A DNA stretch of 64,000 nucleotides, from contig VGJS01000001.1 in the NCBI GenBank assembly GCA_016867395.1, forward strand, positions 62,001-126,000, read 5' to 3'. Origin of the DNA: Candidatus Handelsmanbacteria bacterium (lineage in GTDB: Bacteria; Latescibacterota; UBA2968; UBA8231). The position numbers were made by a program, and so were the translations under genes. Below, piece by piece: positions 26,564-35,320 of this stretch. The notes beneath the pieces are model-generated. The model was not told where the DNA came from, did not search any database, and saw only the letters and a list, made by a program, of their open reading frames with translations. Numbering within the stretch: the first letter of the stretch is position 1; each line of letters starts with the position of its first letter.

Positions 26564-27702
26564 GTCGCCGCGCTGAAGAGCAAGGCCGCTCCCCGGCTCT
26601 GATTCTCGAAAGGGTCCCGGGCCCAGTTGCGCTGGTAGTCCAGCTTGAAAACGGTCTGCTCCTCCGGGCGCAGATTGATTCCCAAGGTGAGCCGGCGCTG
26701 CGAATCCCCAGGGCGATCCGCATTGAAGTCCACCCTCTCCCAGCGCATCACCCCGGTCCACACCGCGGCGGGTAGGGCCGGCAGCAGGTGGCGGCCCCAA
26801 TGGGCATTGAGCTGGAGGTAGAAGCCCTGCTGGCTCTCGGCATAGAGTGGGTTGCCAGGCGGGATCTCCAGCTCCACCCGGCCGTACTCCCCCAAGAGTT
26901 CGCACCGCCTCCAGCTCCCCTCCCAATCCACCGCCCACAGAGTCAGGTCGCGCCGCTGGTCTATGGGTAGGCCATCGGCCTCCCAGATATTGTAAGGGCC
27001 GGTGTGGCCTGACACGCCCAGCTCAAAGGCCGGGAAGGGGCTTAGCCCTATCCGGCCCACCCAGGAGGGCTGGCGGTTCTGGTCCTCGAAATTGCCCCTG
27101 CCCGCCTGCACCCGCACCCCGGCCGGGTCCCCAATTAGCACCCCCTCACCCAGGCCGTTCACCCCGTAAAATTCATAGGTCAGCCTGGATCGGGCCGTGG
27201 GAAAGAAGGCCCCGTAGAAGCCCATGCCGGCCTCCGAAAGTGTGGTGCCCAGCAATTCGGTGCTGACCAGGGGCCGGTCCGTCAGGTCATTGGCCGGGCT
27301 GTCGTGGGCCAGGTTGAAGCGCCCCAGGGGCGAGAGGAGGATGCCGCCGCGGAAGGTAAGCGCCGGGTGGATTTCGAAGTCGATGGCGGCGATCTCGATC
27401 TTGATCTCCTCCCCCCCTTCCTCGAATTCCAGTTCCGAGGCCACCCGCACCCGTTCCGAGACGGGGGTGTAGGTGAAGAGGTTGAAGCGCTCTGGCACGA
27501 AGCTGAGTTCCTCGGCCACCCCATCCTCGCGCTCGTAGCGGAAATGCACCTCCGCGTACCCGCCGATGCTGGTGCGGCCGGCGCGGGTGATGAAGGGCTT
27601 GTCGCCCATCCCGCCTTTTACAAAGGGGCGCTCCTGTTCCTGCGCCTGTACCCCGGCGCCCAAGAGCGGGAAGAGCCCTGCGATGATCAAGAGCCTAAGC
27701 AT
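26554..27702 (-). CDS. Outer-membrane beta-barrel porin
   Basis: 382 residues with a signal peptide (MLRLLIIAGLFPLLGAGVQAQ). Alternating beta-strand pattern throughout, with conserved starts such as SIGGYAEVHFRYE, and a C-terminal aromatic residue (SAATYF) used for barrel assembly. The IAAIDFEIHPALTFRGGILLSPLG segment resembles phosphate-selective/oligogotrophic porins of the OprO/OprP type. It is the last gene of a three-gene set with a Rieske protein and a dihaem lipoprotein, 12 nt after the Rieske gene, so it may give the redox proteins' substrate a route through the outer membrane. Confidence 0.8.
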   Translation of the reverse strand: MLRLLIIAGLFPLLGAGVQAQEQERPFVKGGMGDKPFITRAGRTSIGGYAEVHFRYEREDGVAEELSFVPERFNLFTYTPVSERVRVASELEFEEGGEEIKIEIAAIDFEIHPALTFRGGILLSPLGRFNLAHDSPANDLTDRPLVSTELLGTTLSEAGMGFYGAFFPTARSRLTYEFYGVNGLGEGVLIGDPAGVRVQAGRGNFEDQNRQPSWVGRIGLSPFPAFELGVSGHTGPYNIWEADGLPIDQRRDLTLWAVDWEGSWRRCELLGEYGRVELEIPPGNPLYAESQQGFYLQLNAHWGRHLLPALPAAVWTGVMRWERVDFNADRPGDSQRRLTLGINLRPEEQTVFKLDYQRNWARDPFENQSRGAALLFSAATYF

Positions 27703-27714
27703 AGCTGACCGCTT

Positions 27715-28113
27715 TCAGTCGATGGTGATTTCCAGCACCCCGCCCCTCGCCGCCGCCCGGTAGCGGGGCAGGGGTTGCTGCGCCGGCCCTCTGAGTACCT
27801 CCCCCTCCCAAGAGAAACTGGAGCCGTGGCAGGGGCAGACCAGGGCCTGCCGCGCCGGCCGCACCTGGCACCCCAGGTGGGTGCAGGCGGCGCTGAGGGC
27901 CAGGTACCCGCCTTCGCCCTCCTGGTGGATCAACAGGGGCTGAGACAACCCCTCGGCCTGCACCAGGGCGTACCCCTGGGCAGCGATCGTAGCCCCCAAT
28001 TCCCCCAACTCCACCTGCACCACCCTCCCTTCCAACCGCCCCCGCACCGGGAGATTCGCGGCGCAGCCCCACAGACCACCCCCCGCCAGGAACAGGAACT
28101 GCCGTCGGTCCAT
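27715..28113 (-). CDS. Exported Rieske [2Fe-2S] protein
   Basis: 132 residues. The Rieske cluster ligands are complete: CTHLGC (C-x-H) and CPCHGSSF (C-x2-H), including the disulphide Cys of respiratory-type Rieske proteins. The N-terminus MDRRQFLFLAGGGLWGCAA has an RRxFL twin-arginine-like motif and a Cys that could be a lipid anchor, so it is expected on the periplasmic side. It is not followed by a cytochrome b gene, so it is not a bc1 subunit by context. It sits 1 nt after the dihaem gene, which suggests electron transfer between them. Confidence 0.9.
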   Translation of the reverse strand: MDRRQFLFLAGGGLWGCAANLPVRGRLEGRVVQVELGELGATIAAQGYALVQAEGLSQPLLIHQEGEGGYLALSAACTHLGCQVRPARQALVCPCHGSSFSWEGEVLRGPAQQPLPRYRAAARGGVLEITID

Positions 28114-28114
28114 C

Positions 28115-29314
28115 TCAGAGCGACCCGAGGAAGGTCAACAGATCCTGCTGCCCGGGGCTGCCCAGCCCCGCGTACCCCTCCCTGGCAGCCTGGGCCTCCC
28201 CCCCGTGCAGGTGGATGGCCTGGTCCAGGGTGGCGGCCCTACCGTCGTGCAAAAAAAAGGTTTTCCCACCCAGAAAATCCCCCACCAGGCGGGTGCCCCA
28301 CAGGGGCGCGGTGCGCCACTCGCTGCCGCTGGCATCCCCGTCGGGCCGGTGGTCGGCAAGGTCCGGCCCCATGTCGTGCAGCAGCAGATCCGAGTATAGG
28401 CGCACCACCTGCTGGCTCAGTTGCGGGATCGGGTGGGGTCCGGTTCTCATCGCCGGGACGTGGCAGGTCGCGCAGCCGAGCTGGCCGAAGAGCGCCTCCC
28501 CCCGCTCTGCCTGGGGGGTGCGCAACCCCTGGGCCGGGGGGGCCAGCAGGCGCAAGTACATCACCGTCTGCAGCACCGTGGCCGCCGGGATCTCGGGGTC
28601 GGGGACCTGGTCGCCCAGGGCCACGCTGCCGGCCTGGGGGTGGGGGTTCTCCACGGGGAGGAAATCGCTGGTGATGCCGATGTCCTGCTGATATGCTGCG
28701 GCCACCTGATGCACCAGGGAGGAAACCTGGGCCTTGCGCGAAAAACGCCCCAACTGCGGGCCCGGCCCCCCGCCCACGTGGGAGGCGGGCACAAAGTCCG
28801 GGGCCTGCACCCAATTGGCCCGCCCGGAGATGCCGTCCCCGTCCCGGTCCTCGGGGTCCTCGTTGGCCAGGATGATCTCGGCGGGGATGGCCTCGATCAG
28901 GCCCATGCCAAAGACCGGGGGGGGCAAACGGAAGGAACGGTCCGCCCCGGCGGGCACCTGCTCGGAGGGGGCCCCTGTGATGTTCTTGTCCTGGTGCTGG
29001 GGACCGCCCTGGTCCGCCAGCAGATTCCCCCCGCTGCTGAAGCGGAAGAAGCCCTCCGCCGGGGTGCCGCGGCCATCCCCCGGATGACAGCCCTCGCAGC
29101 TCACGTTGTTAAAGAGGGGCCCCAGGCCCTCTGCGGGGGTGAAGGGGCGGGCGAAGTTCTCGTCTCCCTGGAGGAAGACCGCGTTCAACTCGCCCGCCAT
29201 CCCCTCCAAGGGAGAGGCGAAATCCTCGCCGGCCGGCGGAGCCTCGGTCATGATCCGCTCGCAGCCGGCCATCACCAGCAGCGCGGCGCACAGACACGTC
29301 CGCAGCATCGGCAC
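28115..29314 (-). CDS. Dihaem c-type lipoprotein oxidoreductase (DUF1111 family)
   Basis: 399 residues. Signal peptide with lipobox at LVMAGC (Cys about 18), then two haem c motifs: CEGCH (about residue 74) and CATCH (about 283). The region PPPVFGMGLIEAIPAEIILA plus DPEDRDGDGISGRANW is the signature of the DUF1111 family, annotated as thiol oxidoreductase-like dihaem cytochromes distantly similar to MauG/CcpA peroxidases. Probably anchored in a membrane facing the periplasm. It is the first gene of the dihaem-Rieske-porin operon and divergent from the dehydratase gene. The electron donor and substrate are unknown; these families often sit near iron-uptake genes, but none is here. Confidence 0.88.
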   Translation of the reverse strand: MPMLRTCLCAALLVMAGCERIMTEAPPAGEDFASPLEGMAGELNAVFLQGDENFARPFTPAEGLGPLFNNVSCEGCHPGDGRGTPAEGFFRFSSGGNLLADQGGPQHQDKNITGAPSEQVPAGADRSFRLPPPVFGMGLIEAIPAEIILANEDPEDRDGDGISGRANWVQAPDFVPASHVGGGPGPQLGRFSRKAQVSSLVHQVAAAYQQDIGITSDFLPVENPHPQAGSVALGDQVPDPEIPAATVLQTVMYLRLLAPPAQGLRTPQAERGEALFGQLGCATCHVPAMRTGPHPIPQLSQQVVRLYSDLLLHDMGPDLADHRPDGDASGSEWRTAPLWGTRLVGDFLGGKTFFLHDGRAATLDQAIHLHGGEAQAAREGYAGLGSPGQQDLLTFLGSL

Positions 29315-29363
29315 CTCCTCTGGGGTTTTAGGTCATGCTTGTCTTTTGTTTAGTTTTGGCTAA

Positions 29364-29389
29364 AGTATACTTTCTCTCCCCTTTGTCAA
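29364..29389 (-). promoter_or_regulatory. Possible promoter of the dihaem-Rieske-porin operon
   Basis: A perfect TTGACA is read on the minus strand at 29389-29384 and TATACT at 29369-29364, but the spacer is only 14 nt, short for sigma-70. The AT-rich divergent gap (29315-29445) and the near-consensus hexamers support a promoter somewhere here. Confidence 0.35.
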
Positions 29390-29390
29390 T

Positions 29391-29419
29391 TTGTTTCTCG
29401 CTGGGGGTGGTCTTATCTT
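29391..29419 (+). promoter_or_regulatory. Possible promoter of the galactonate dehydratase-like gene
   Basis: TTGTTT (29391-29396), 17-nt spacer, TATCTT (29414-29419), about 27 nt before the GTG start. It lies in the same divergent AT-rich gap as the dihaem operon promoter candidate. Confidence 0.35.
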
Positions 29420-29445
29420 GCCCGTCCAAACAGAGGAGGTGCCGC

Positions 29446-30588
29446 GTGAAGATCACCCGCTTCGAACAGTTCTTCCCCATGCCCCGCGTCCGGCTGGTCA
29501 AGATCACCACCGATACCGGCCTGGTCGGCTGGGGCGAGACCACCCTGGAGGGCAAACCCAAGAGTACCTGGGCCGCGGTGGAGGAGTTGGCCGAGTACTT
29601 TCTCGGCAAGGACCCTCTGCGCATCGAACACCACTGGCAGCAGGTGTACCGCTCGGCCTTCTTTCGGGGAGGCAATGTGCTGATGAGCGCCCTGTCCGGC
29701 ATCGACCAGGCCCTGTGGGACATCGCCGGCAAACACTTCGGGGCGCCGGTGCATCAGCTCCTGGGCGGGGCCGTGCGCGAGCGGATTCGGGTCTATGCCC
29801 ACTGGGGCATCGGCAGCCTCAGCGCCGAGGGCCAGGAGCAGGCCCGCAAACGCCTGGAGTGGCTCCAAGCCAGGGGCGGGTACAAGGCCTTCAAGTCCGG
29901 CCCCGGCGGGCACTGGCGCGGCCACGAGCCCCCGGCAGTCATCGACGAGTTCGTCAAGCGGGCGTACCTGATGCGGGAATGGGTGGGACCCGAGGTGGAG
30001 CTGTGCTTCGACTTCCACGGCAAGATGACCCCGGCCCTCGCCGTGGAGATCTGCCACGAACTCAAAGGCATGCGGCCGATGTTCGTGGAAGAGCCAGTGC
30101 CCCAGGAGAACGCTGATGCCCTCAAGTGGGTTGCCGACCACGTGCCCTTCCCCATCGCCACCGGCGAGCGCCTGCTCACCCGCTGGGGTTTCCGCGAGGT
30201 GCTCGAAAAGCAGGCTGCCGCGTACCTCCAGCCCGATATCTCCCACGCCGGCGGCATCACCGAGCTGAAGAAGATCGCCAACATGGCCGAGGTGTACTAC
30301 GCCCACATAATGCCCCACTGCGCCATCGGGCCTGTGGCCTTCACCGCCTCGCTGCAGGTGGACGCGGTCTGCCCCAACTTCCTCATCCAGGAGCAGATCG
30401 ACCAGGGCCTGGGCGGCGGGTTGTTGCAGGAGGACTGGCACCTTAAGGAGGGTCACATCGAACTGCCCCCCCGTCCCGGCCTGGGCTTCGAGATCGACGA
30501 GAAGGCCGTGCTGCAGCGCTGTGAGTACCGCGAGGAATTGGGGGGAGAGTTCTATCACCCCGCAGACGGCAGCGTGGTGGACTGGTGA
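29446..30588 (+). CDS. Galactonate dehydratase-like enolase-superfamily enzyme
   Basis: 380 residues from GTG 29446, which follows a strong ribosome site GAGGAGGT by 5 nt; an upstream in-frame ATG would start inside the promoter region. Complete set of dehydratase residues: Asp and His in CFDFHGK, Glu in FVEEPVP, Glu in ATGERLL, and the acid/base His in MPHCAIGPV. This matches D-galactonate dehydratase/mandelate racemase subgroup enzymes (sugar acid to 2-keto-3-deoxy acid). It overlaps the M20 gene start by one base (TGATG). Sugar-acid specificity cannot be fixed from sequence. Confidence 0.9.
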   Translation: MKITRFEQFFPMPRVRLVKITTDTGLVGWGETTLEGKPKSTWAAVEELAEYFLGKDPLRIEHHWQQVYRSAFFRGGNVLMSALSGIDQALWDIAGKHFGAPVHQLLGGAVRERIRVYAHWGIGSLSAEGQEQARKRLEWLQARGGYKAFKSGPGGHWRGHEPPAVIDEFVKRAYLMREWVGPEVELCFDFHGKMTPALAVEICHELKGMRPMFVEEPVPQENADALKWVADHVPFPIATGERLLTRWGFREVLEKQAAAYLQPDISHAGGITELKKIANMAEVYYAHIMPHCAIGPVAFTASLQVDAVCPNFLIQEQIDQGLGGGLLQEDWHLKEGHIELPPRPGLGFEIDEKAVLQRCEYREELGGEFYHPADGSVVDW

Positions 30589-31760
30589 TGGATACCCGAC
30601 TTGCAGATACCCTTAAGGGCGCGGTCAATCCCCGCCGCCTGGCTGACACCGCCCTAGAACTGGTCGCCATCCCCAGCCCCACCCGCAGCGCCGGGGCAGT
30701 GGCCGACAAACTGGCCCAAATCCTCGCCGCCGAGGGTTTCGCTGTGGAGCGGCCCCTGGCCGATTGGCCCGAAGCCCCCGCGGTAGTGACCCGACTCGAC
30801 AGCGGGAATCCAGGCCGCACCCTGCAGTTCGACGGGCACCTCGACACCGTCCACCTGCCTTTTGTCCCGGCCCGCCTCGAAGACGGGGTGCTTTGCGGCT
30901 CAGGCGCCTCCGACATGAAGGGCGGGATCGCCGCTTTTGTCGAAGCCCTGCGGGCGCTGCGCGACACCGGAGCGTTACAGCAGGGCCGGGTGCTATTGAC
31001 CACCCACGACCACCACGAAGGCCCCTGGGGGGACCGCCGCCAGCTCAAGGCTCTGATCCGGGAAGGGTATCTGGGGGACGGGGTACTCCTGCCCGAATAC
31101 CTGGCCACCCCCCTGCCCCTGGCCGGGCGAGGGGCGGCCATATTCGAGGTGCGGATCAAGCGGGATGGCGAGCCGGTACACGAGGTGCTTCAGCCCCCGG
31201 GCACCCCCCACGTCCTGTTGGCCGGCGCCGACCTGGTTATGCGCCTGCGGGGTCTGGACCAGCGCCTCAAGGTCCATACCCACCCCCTCACCGGGGCCGA
31301 CACCTGCTTCGTGGGCCGGCTCGCCAGCGGGGAGATTTACAACCAGGTGCCGGTGGAGTGTGTGATCAACGGGACCCGGCGCTGGGTGCAGGCTGGCAGC
31401 GTGGAAGCGGTGCGTGCCGAGTTCGAGGCACTCCTGGCGGAGTTGGCCCAGGACACCGGGACCAAGATAGAACTGGACTACTCGATTTCCGGGGACGCCT
31501 TTGCCATCGACCCAGCGGACCCGCTGGTTGGAGCCTTCCAGTTGGCCCATCGAACGACCACCGGCGCCGCCCTTCCTCTTGGCGGCAAACCCTTCATGGA
31601 CGATGGCAACACCTTCTTGGCCTTGGCGGGAATCCCGTCCCTCACCCACGGGCCAGCGGCCATCGGGGCCCACACCCTCGACGAGCGGGTGAGCCTGGAC
31701 GAACTGGTGCGGGTGGCCCGGGTCTACGCCCTGACCGCGGTGGCCTACTGCGGGTCGTGA
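30588..31760 (+). CDS. M20-family metallohydrolase (ArgE/DapE/aminoacylase-like)
   Basis: 390 residues from ATG 30588, sharing one base with the previous stop; GTG 30585 is possible too. Zinc ligands FDGHLDTVH (His, Asp) and GASDMKGG (bridging Asp). The next element, usually with Glu-Glu, reads [12 protein letters not shown], so only one Glu is in the expected place. The last ligand His lies in [15 protein letters not shown] dimerisation domain sits between (about 175-285). It likely deacylates an amino-acid derivative or cleaves a dipeptide. Its 3' end overlaps the converging ABC ATPase gene by 16 nt. Confidence 0.9.
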   Translation: MDTRLADTLKGAVNPRRLADTALELVAIPSPTRSAGAVADKLAQILAAEGFAVERPLADWPEAPAVVTRLDSGNPGRTLQFDGHLDTVHLPFVPARLEDGVLCGSGASDMKGGIAAFVEALRALRDTGALQQGRVLLTTHDHHEGPWGDRRQLKALIREGYLGDGVLLPEYLATPLPLAGRGAAIFEVRIKRDGEPVHEVLQPPGTPHVLLAGADLVMRLRGLDQRLKVHTHPLTGADTCFVGRLASGEIYNQVPVECVINGTRRWVQAGSVEAVRAEFEALLAELAQDTGTKIELDYSISGDAFAIDPADPLVGAFQLAHRTTTGAALPLGGKPFMDDGNTFLALAGIPSLTHGPAAIGAHTLDERVSLDELVRVARVYALTAVAYCGS

Positions 31761-32500
31761 TTTTGGCGGAGGATGCGCCGCAAAAACTGCCGGGTGCGCT
31801 CCTCCTGCGGGTGCTCCAGCACCTCTTCTGGCCGGCCACACTCCACCACCAGTCCTTGGTCCATGAAAAGCACCGCGTCGGCCACCTCGCGGGCAAAACC
31901 CATCTCGTGGGTGACGATCACCATGGTGACGCCTTCATCCACCAGGCCCCGCATGGTCTTGAGCACCTCCCCCACCCACTCGGGGTCGAGGGAGGAGGTG
32001 GGCTCGTCGAAGAGCAACACCGCCGGTTCCATCGCCAGGGCCCGGGCGATGGCCACCCGTTGCTGCTCGCCCCCTGACATCTCCTGGGGATGGGCCTGAG
32101 CCCTGGCGCCCACCCCTACCTTTGCCAACAAACCCACTGCCCTCTCCCGCGCCGCCCCCTCGCCCAACCCCAACACCCGCTGCGGGGCCAGGGCGACGTT
32201 CTCGACGGCGCTGAGATGCGGAAAAAGGTGGAAGCGCTGGAAGACCATCCCCAAGCGCTGGCGAACCCGGTTGGCGTCCACCTCGGGGGCGGTGATCACC
32301 TCCCCGTCGAGCAGCACTTCGCCGGCCGTAGGCCGTTCGAGCAGGTTCAGGCAGCGCAGCAGGGTGCTCTTGCCGCAACCCGAGGGCCCCACCACCACCA
32401 CCACCTCCCCCTTGCCCACCCGCAAATCCACCCCGCGCAGCACCTCCAGGGAGCCGAAGCGTTTGTGAATCTTTCGCGCCTCCAGTACCCGTTCGCTCAT
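31745..32500 (-). CDS. Polar amino-acid ABC transporter, ATP-binding protein
   Basis: 251 residues from ATG 32500, which overlaps the permease stop (ATGA); longer starts run into that gene. Walker [10 protein letters not shown], family-typical [22 protein letters not shown], signature [15 protein letters not shown], Walker [15 protein letters not shown], and switch His in [10 protein letters not shown]. This is the GlnQ/HisP type that powers uptake of glutamine, histidine or other polar amino acids. It works with the fused binding-protein/permease encoded just upstream. Confidence 0.95.
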   Translation of the reverse strand: MSERVLEARKIHKRFGSLEVLRGVDLRVGKGEVVVVVGPSGCGKSTLLRCLNLLERPTAGEVLLDGEVITAPEVDANRVRQRLGMVFQRFHLFPHLSAVENVALAPQRVLGLGEGAARERAVGLLAKVGVGARAQAHPQEMSGGEQQRVAIARALAMEPAVLLFDEPTSSLDPEWVGEVLKTMRGLVDEGVTMVIVTHEMGFAREVADAVLFMDQGLVVECGRPEEVLEHPQEERTRQFLRRILRQNHDPQ

Positions 32501-33918
32501 CCCGCCCTCCCCTTGCCGTAGCGCTGCTCCATCTGCGCGGCCAGGCGGGTCAAGAGAAAGGTGGCCCCGAAATAGAAGAGGGCCACCATCGGCCACACCG
32601 CCAGCGGGTCTGCGTACCGGCCCGCCAGTTCCTGGCCGGCCCTGGTCAGTTCGGTCAGCCCCATCACCGAGACCAGGGAGGAATCTTTCAGCATGGCCAC
32701 CGCCTCGTTGGTCAGGGGCGGCACCATGCGCCGCAGGGCCTGGGGCAGCACCACGAAACGCATCGCCTGGACGGAACTCATGCCAAGGGAACGGGCCGCC
32801 TCGCGCTGGCCCCGGTCGATGGAGAGCACCCCGGCCCGGCAGATCTCGGCGATGTATGCGCTGGCATTGATGCCCAGGGCCGCCACTCCTGCGGCCCAGG
32901 CCGAGAGCTTAAGCCCCACCACCGGCAGCACGAAATAGGCGAAGAAGATCTGCACCAGGAGCGGGGTGCCGCGCAGGACCTCCACATAGGTGGCCGCCAG
33001 CCAGGACACGGGCCGGTACGGAACCAGGCGCAAAAGCGCCACCGCCAACCCCAGAGGCAGGGCCAGCAGGTACGCGGCGGCCGTCAGTTGCAAGGTCCAG
33101 ACCAACCCCTTCCACAGCACCGGCCAGAGCTGGTCGGCCAGGGAAGGACCACTCTCCTTTGCCCCCTCCCCGCCGAACCACCTGGCGTGGAGCTGGTCGT
33201 ACACCCCCTCGGCGCGGAGCTGGGACAGGGCTTGATCGATGGCCGCCACCAACGCCCGGTCCTCCTTGCGGCAGACAAAGCCGTACTGGTCCTGGGTGAG
33301 TAATTCCCCCGCCAGCTTGAGGCCGGGGAAGCTCTGGCCGATCATCCACTGGATAGAGGGCGCATCCCCCACCACCGCGCTGATCCGCCCCTCCTGGCAG
33401 TCGAGCAGGGCCAGATCCATGGAGGCGTACTTGCGGATGTCCACCCCGCCCTGCTTTTCGAGCATGAACTGCGAGGTGGTGTTGATCTGCACCCCGGCGG
33501 ACTTTCCCGCCAGGTCCGCCGGCACGCCAATGTTGTTCTCATCCTTGCGCACGCAGAGGATCTGCCCCGCGTCGTAGTACGGGGCGCAGAAGGCCATCTC
33601 CGCCTGCCGCTCCGGGGTGATAGTCACCGCGGAGATAATTAGGTCGTACTTGCCGGCAATCAGGCCGGGGAAGATCCCGTCGAAGCTGACGTTGGTCCAC
33701 ACCGGCCGCACCCCCAACTTGCGGGCCACCGCCTCTCCAAGCTCGATGTCGAAGCCCTCGTACACCTCCCCAACCTTGCTCTCGAAGGGCGGATAGGTGG
33801 CGTCGGTGCCGATGTGGATCTCCCCCAGCCGGCGCACCCGCTCCAGCCCGCTCTCCCCCCAGCAGGGCAGGGCAAACAAACACAGGAGCAACAGCAATCC
33901 GTTTCGCTTCCTTCTCAT
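32497..33918 (-). CDS. Amino-acid ABC transporter, fused substrate-binding protein and permease
   Basis: 473 residues from ATG 33918. The signal peptide ([21 protein letters not shown]) fits this start and not the longer in-frame ones. Residues about 27-255 are a family 3 solute-binding domain ([47 protein letters not shown]). Residues about 270-470 are a HisM-type permease with the coupling-helix EAA region ([30 protein letters not shown]). In most bacteria these are separate genes; GlnPQ-type transporters carry the fusion. It is followed by the ATPase with an ATGA overlap, making a complete two-gene importer. The divergent gap to the aminotransferase is only 61 nt and AT-rich. Confidence 0.93.
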   Translation of the reverse strand: MRRKRNGLLLLLCLFALPCWGESGLERVRRLGEIHIGTDATYPPFESKVGEVYEGFDIELGEAVARKLGVRPVWTNVSFDGIFPGLIAGKYDLIISAVTITPERQAEMAFCAPYYDAGQILCVRKDENNIGVPADLAGKSAGVQINTTSQFMLEKQGGVDIRKYASMDLALLDCQEGRISAVVGDAPSIQWMIGQSFPGLKLAGELLTQDQYGFVCRKEDRALVAAIDQALSQLRAEGVYDQLHARWFGGEGAKESGPSLADQLWPVLWKGLVWTLQLTAAAYLLALPLGLAVALLRLVPYRPVSWLAATYVEVLRGTPLLVQIFFAYFVLPVVGLKLSAWAAGVAALGINASAYIAEICRAGVLSIDRGQREAARSLGMSSVQAMRFVVLPQALRRMVPPLTNEAVAMLKDSSLVSVMGLTELTRAGQELAGRYADPLAVWPMVALFYFGATFLLTRLAAQMEQRYGKGRAG

Positions 33919-33979
33919 ATCACCGCCATTTTTTGGCATATATTTAATACGCATTCCACCTTTCCGAAGAAAGGCCCCG

Positions 33980-35320
33980 ATGAAACTCGACCCCCGCCAG
34001 GAAAAACTCCTGCGCCTCACCTTCCTGGACTACCAGCAGACCTCCTCCTTCTTCGCCAATCCCCTCGTGGTGCAACGGGCATCGGGGCTCTATTACTGGG
34101 ATGTGGAAGGAAAACGCTACTTCGACGGCATCGGCGGGGTCTTCGTCGCCACGCTGGGCCACGGCCACCCCCGGGTGCTGGAGGCCATGCGCCGGCAGAT
34201 GGAGAAACTCAGCTTCGCCCCCCCCATGCACGGCACCGCGGACGTCACGCTGGACTTTGTCGAGCGCCTGGGCCGCTCCACCCCCGGCAACCTCAACTTC
34301 ATCAAACCCTTCAGCGGCGGCTCAGAGTCGGTGGAGGCGGCCCTCAAGTTCACCAGACAGTATTTCAAGCAGACCGGCCGACCGGGGAAATACAAGTTCA
34401 TCAGCCGGTACCAGGGCTACCACGGGGCCACCTTTGGGGCCATGGCCGCCAGCGGCACCGGCAAGCGCAAGACCCCCTTCGAGCCGCACCAGCCCGGCTT
34501 TCTAAAAGTCTTGCCCCCCACCTACTACCGCGACCGCTTCTCCACCTGGAAGGAGTGCAACCGCTTCTGCGCCCGCCAATTCGAGGATGTGATCCTCGGC
34601 GAGGACCCCGACACCGTGGCCGGGGTGATCCTGGAGCCCATCGGCAACACCGGCGGCATCATCACCCCCACCGAGGAGTACTTCCAGCTCCTCCGCCAGC
34701 TCTGCGACCGCCACGATGTGCTGCTGATCTACGACGAGATCATCACCGGCTTTGGCCGCACCGGGAATATGTTCGCCGCCCAGACCTTTGGCGCGATCCC
34801 GGACATCATCTGCGGGGGCAAAGGCCTGTCCAGCGGGGCCATCCCCTTAGGGGCGATGATGGCCCGCGAGGACATGGGCGGGGCCTTCTACGGCACCGAG
34901 GAGGAGGGGGTGAATTTCGCCCACGGCCATACCTTTGCCGGCAACCCCCTGGCCTGCGCTGTGGGCATTGCGGTACTCGACGAGATCGAGGAGCAGGGCC
35001 TGGCCCAGAAGGCCCAGAAGCTGGGCGAATACCTGGCCGCCCGCCTCGAAGGACTCAAGAAGTACGGGGTGATCCGCGAAGTGCGGGGCAGAGGGCTCTT
35101 GCGCGGGGTGGAGTTTACCAAAGACCCCAACACCCTGGAGCCCTTCCCAGAGCTGGGCAAGGCCCTCAAGCGCACCGCTCTGGGCAATGGCCTTATCTTG
35201 CGGGTGGACCCCAACTGGTTCGCCGTGGGCCCCGCCCTGATCATCGAAGAGGCCGACATCGACGAGATGTGCGACCTGATCGAGCAGAGCCTGGTCCAGG
35301 CCCTGGCCCAGGTGCGGTGA
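33980..35320 (+). CDS. Class III aminotransferase
   Basis: 446 residues from ATG 33980 after AAGAAAGG. PLP enzymes of this class move an amino group from an omega-amino acid, diamine or alpha-dialkyl amino acid to a keto acid. Visible: FKPFSGGSESVEAALKFTRQ-like cofactor phosphate loop (SGGSESVEAA), RYQGYHGATFGAMAASG, LLIYDEIITGFGRTG (Asp contacting the pyridine N), and the Schiff-base Lys in IICGGKGLSSGAIPLGA. It is transcribed away from the amino-acid transporter and overlaps the amidase start by 4 nt (GTGA). That context suggests use of an imported amino compound; the substrate is not clear. Confidence 0.93.
   Translation: MKLDPRQEKLLRLTFLDYQQTSSFFANPLVVQRASGLYYWDVEGKRYFDGIGGVFVATLGHGHPRVLEAMRRQMEKLSFAPPMHGTADVTLDFVERLGRSTPGNLNFIKPFSGGSESVEAALKFTRQYFKQTGRPGKYKFISRYQGYHGATFGAMAASGTGKRKTPFEPHQPGFLKVLPPTYYRDRFSTWKECNRFCARQFEDVILGEDPDTVAGVILEPIGNTGGIITPTEEYFQLLRQLCDRHDVLLIYDEIITGFGRTGNMFAAQTFGAIPDIICGGKGLSSGAIPLGAMMAREDMGGAFYGTEEEGVNFAHGHTFAGNPLACAVGIAVLDEIEEQGLAQKAQKLGEYLAARLEGLKKYGVIREVRGRGLLRGVEFTKDPNTLEPFPELGKALKRTALGNGLILRVDPNWFAVGPALIIEEADIDEMCDLIEQSLVQALAQVR

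Noticed and set aside
27715-28113. Rieske protein as part of a bc1 or alternative complex III
   Set aside because: No cytochrome b, quinol oxidase or ActABC-type gene is adjacent; the neighbours are a dihaem lipoprotein and a porin.
33814-35316. Long plus-strand frame running through the aminotransferase into the amidase as one 1031-codon protein
   Set aside because: The part before 35317 is low-complexity shadow of the aminotransferase frame. The amidase starts at GTG 35317 with a Tat signal and a stop/start overlap.
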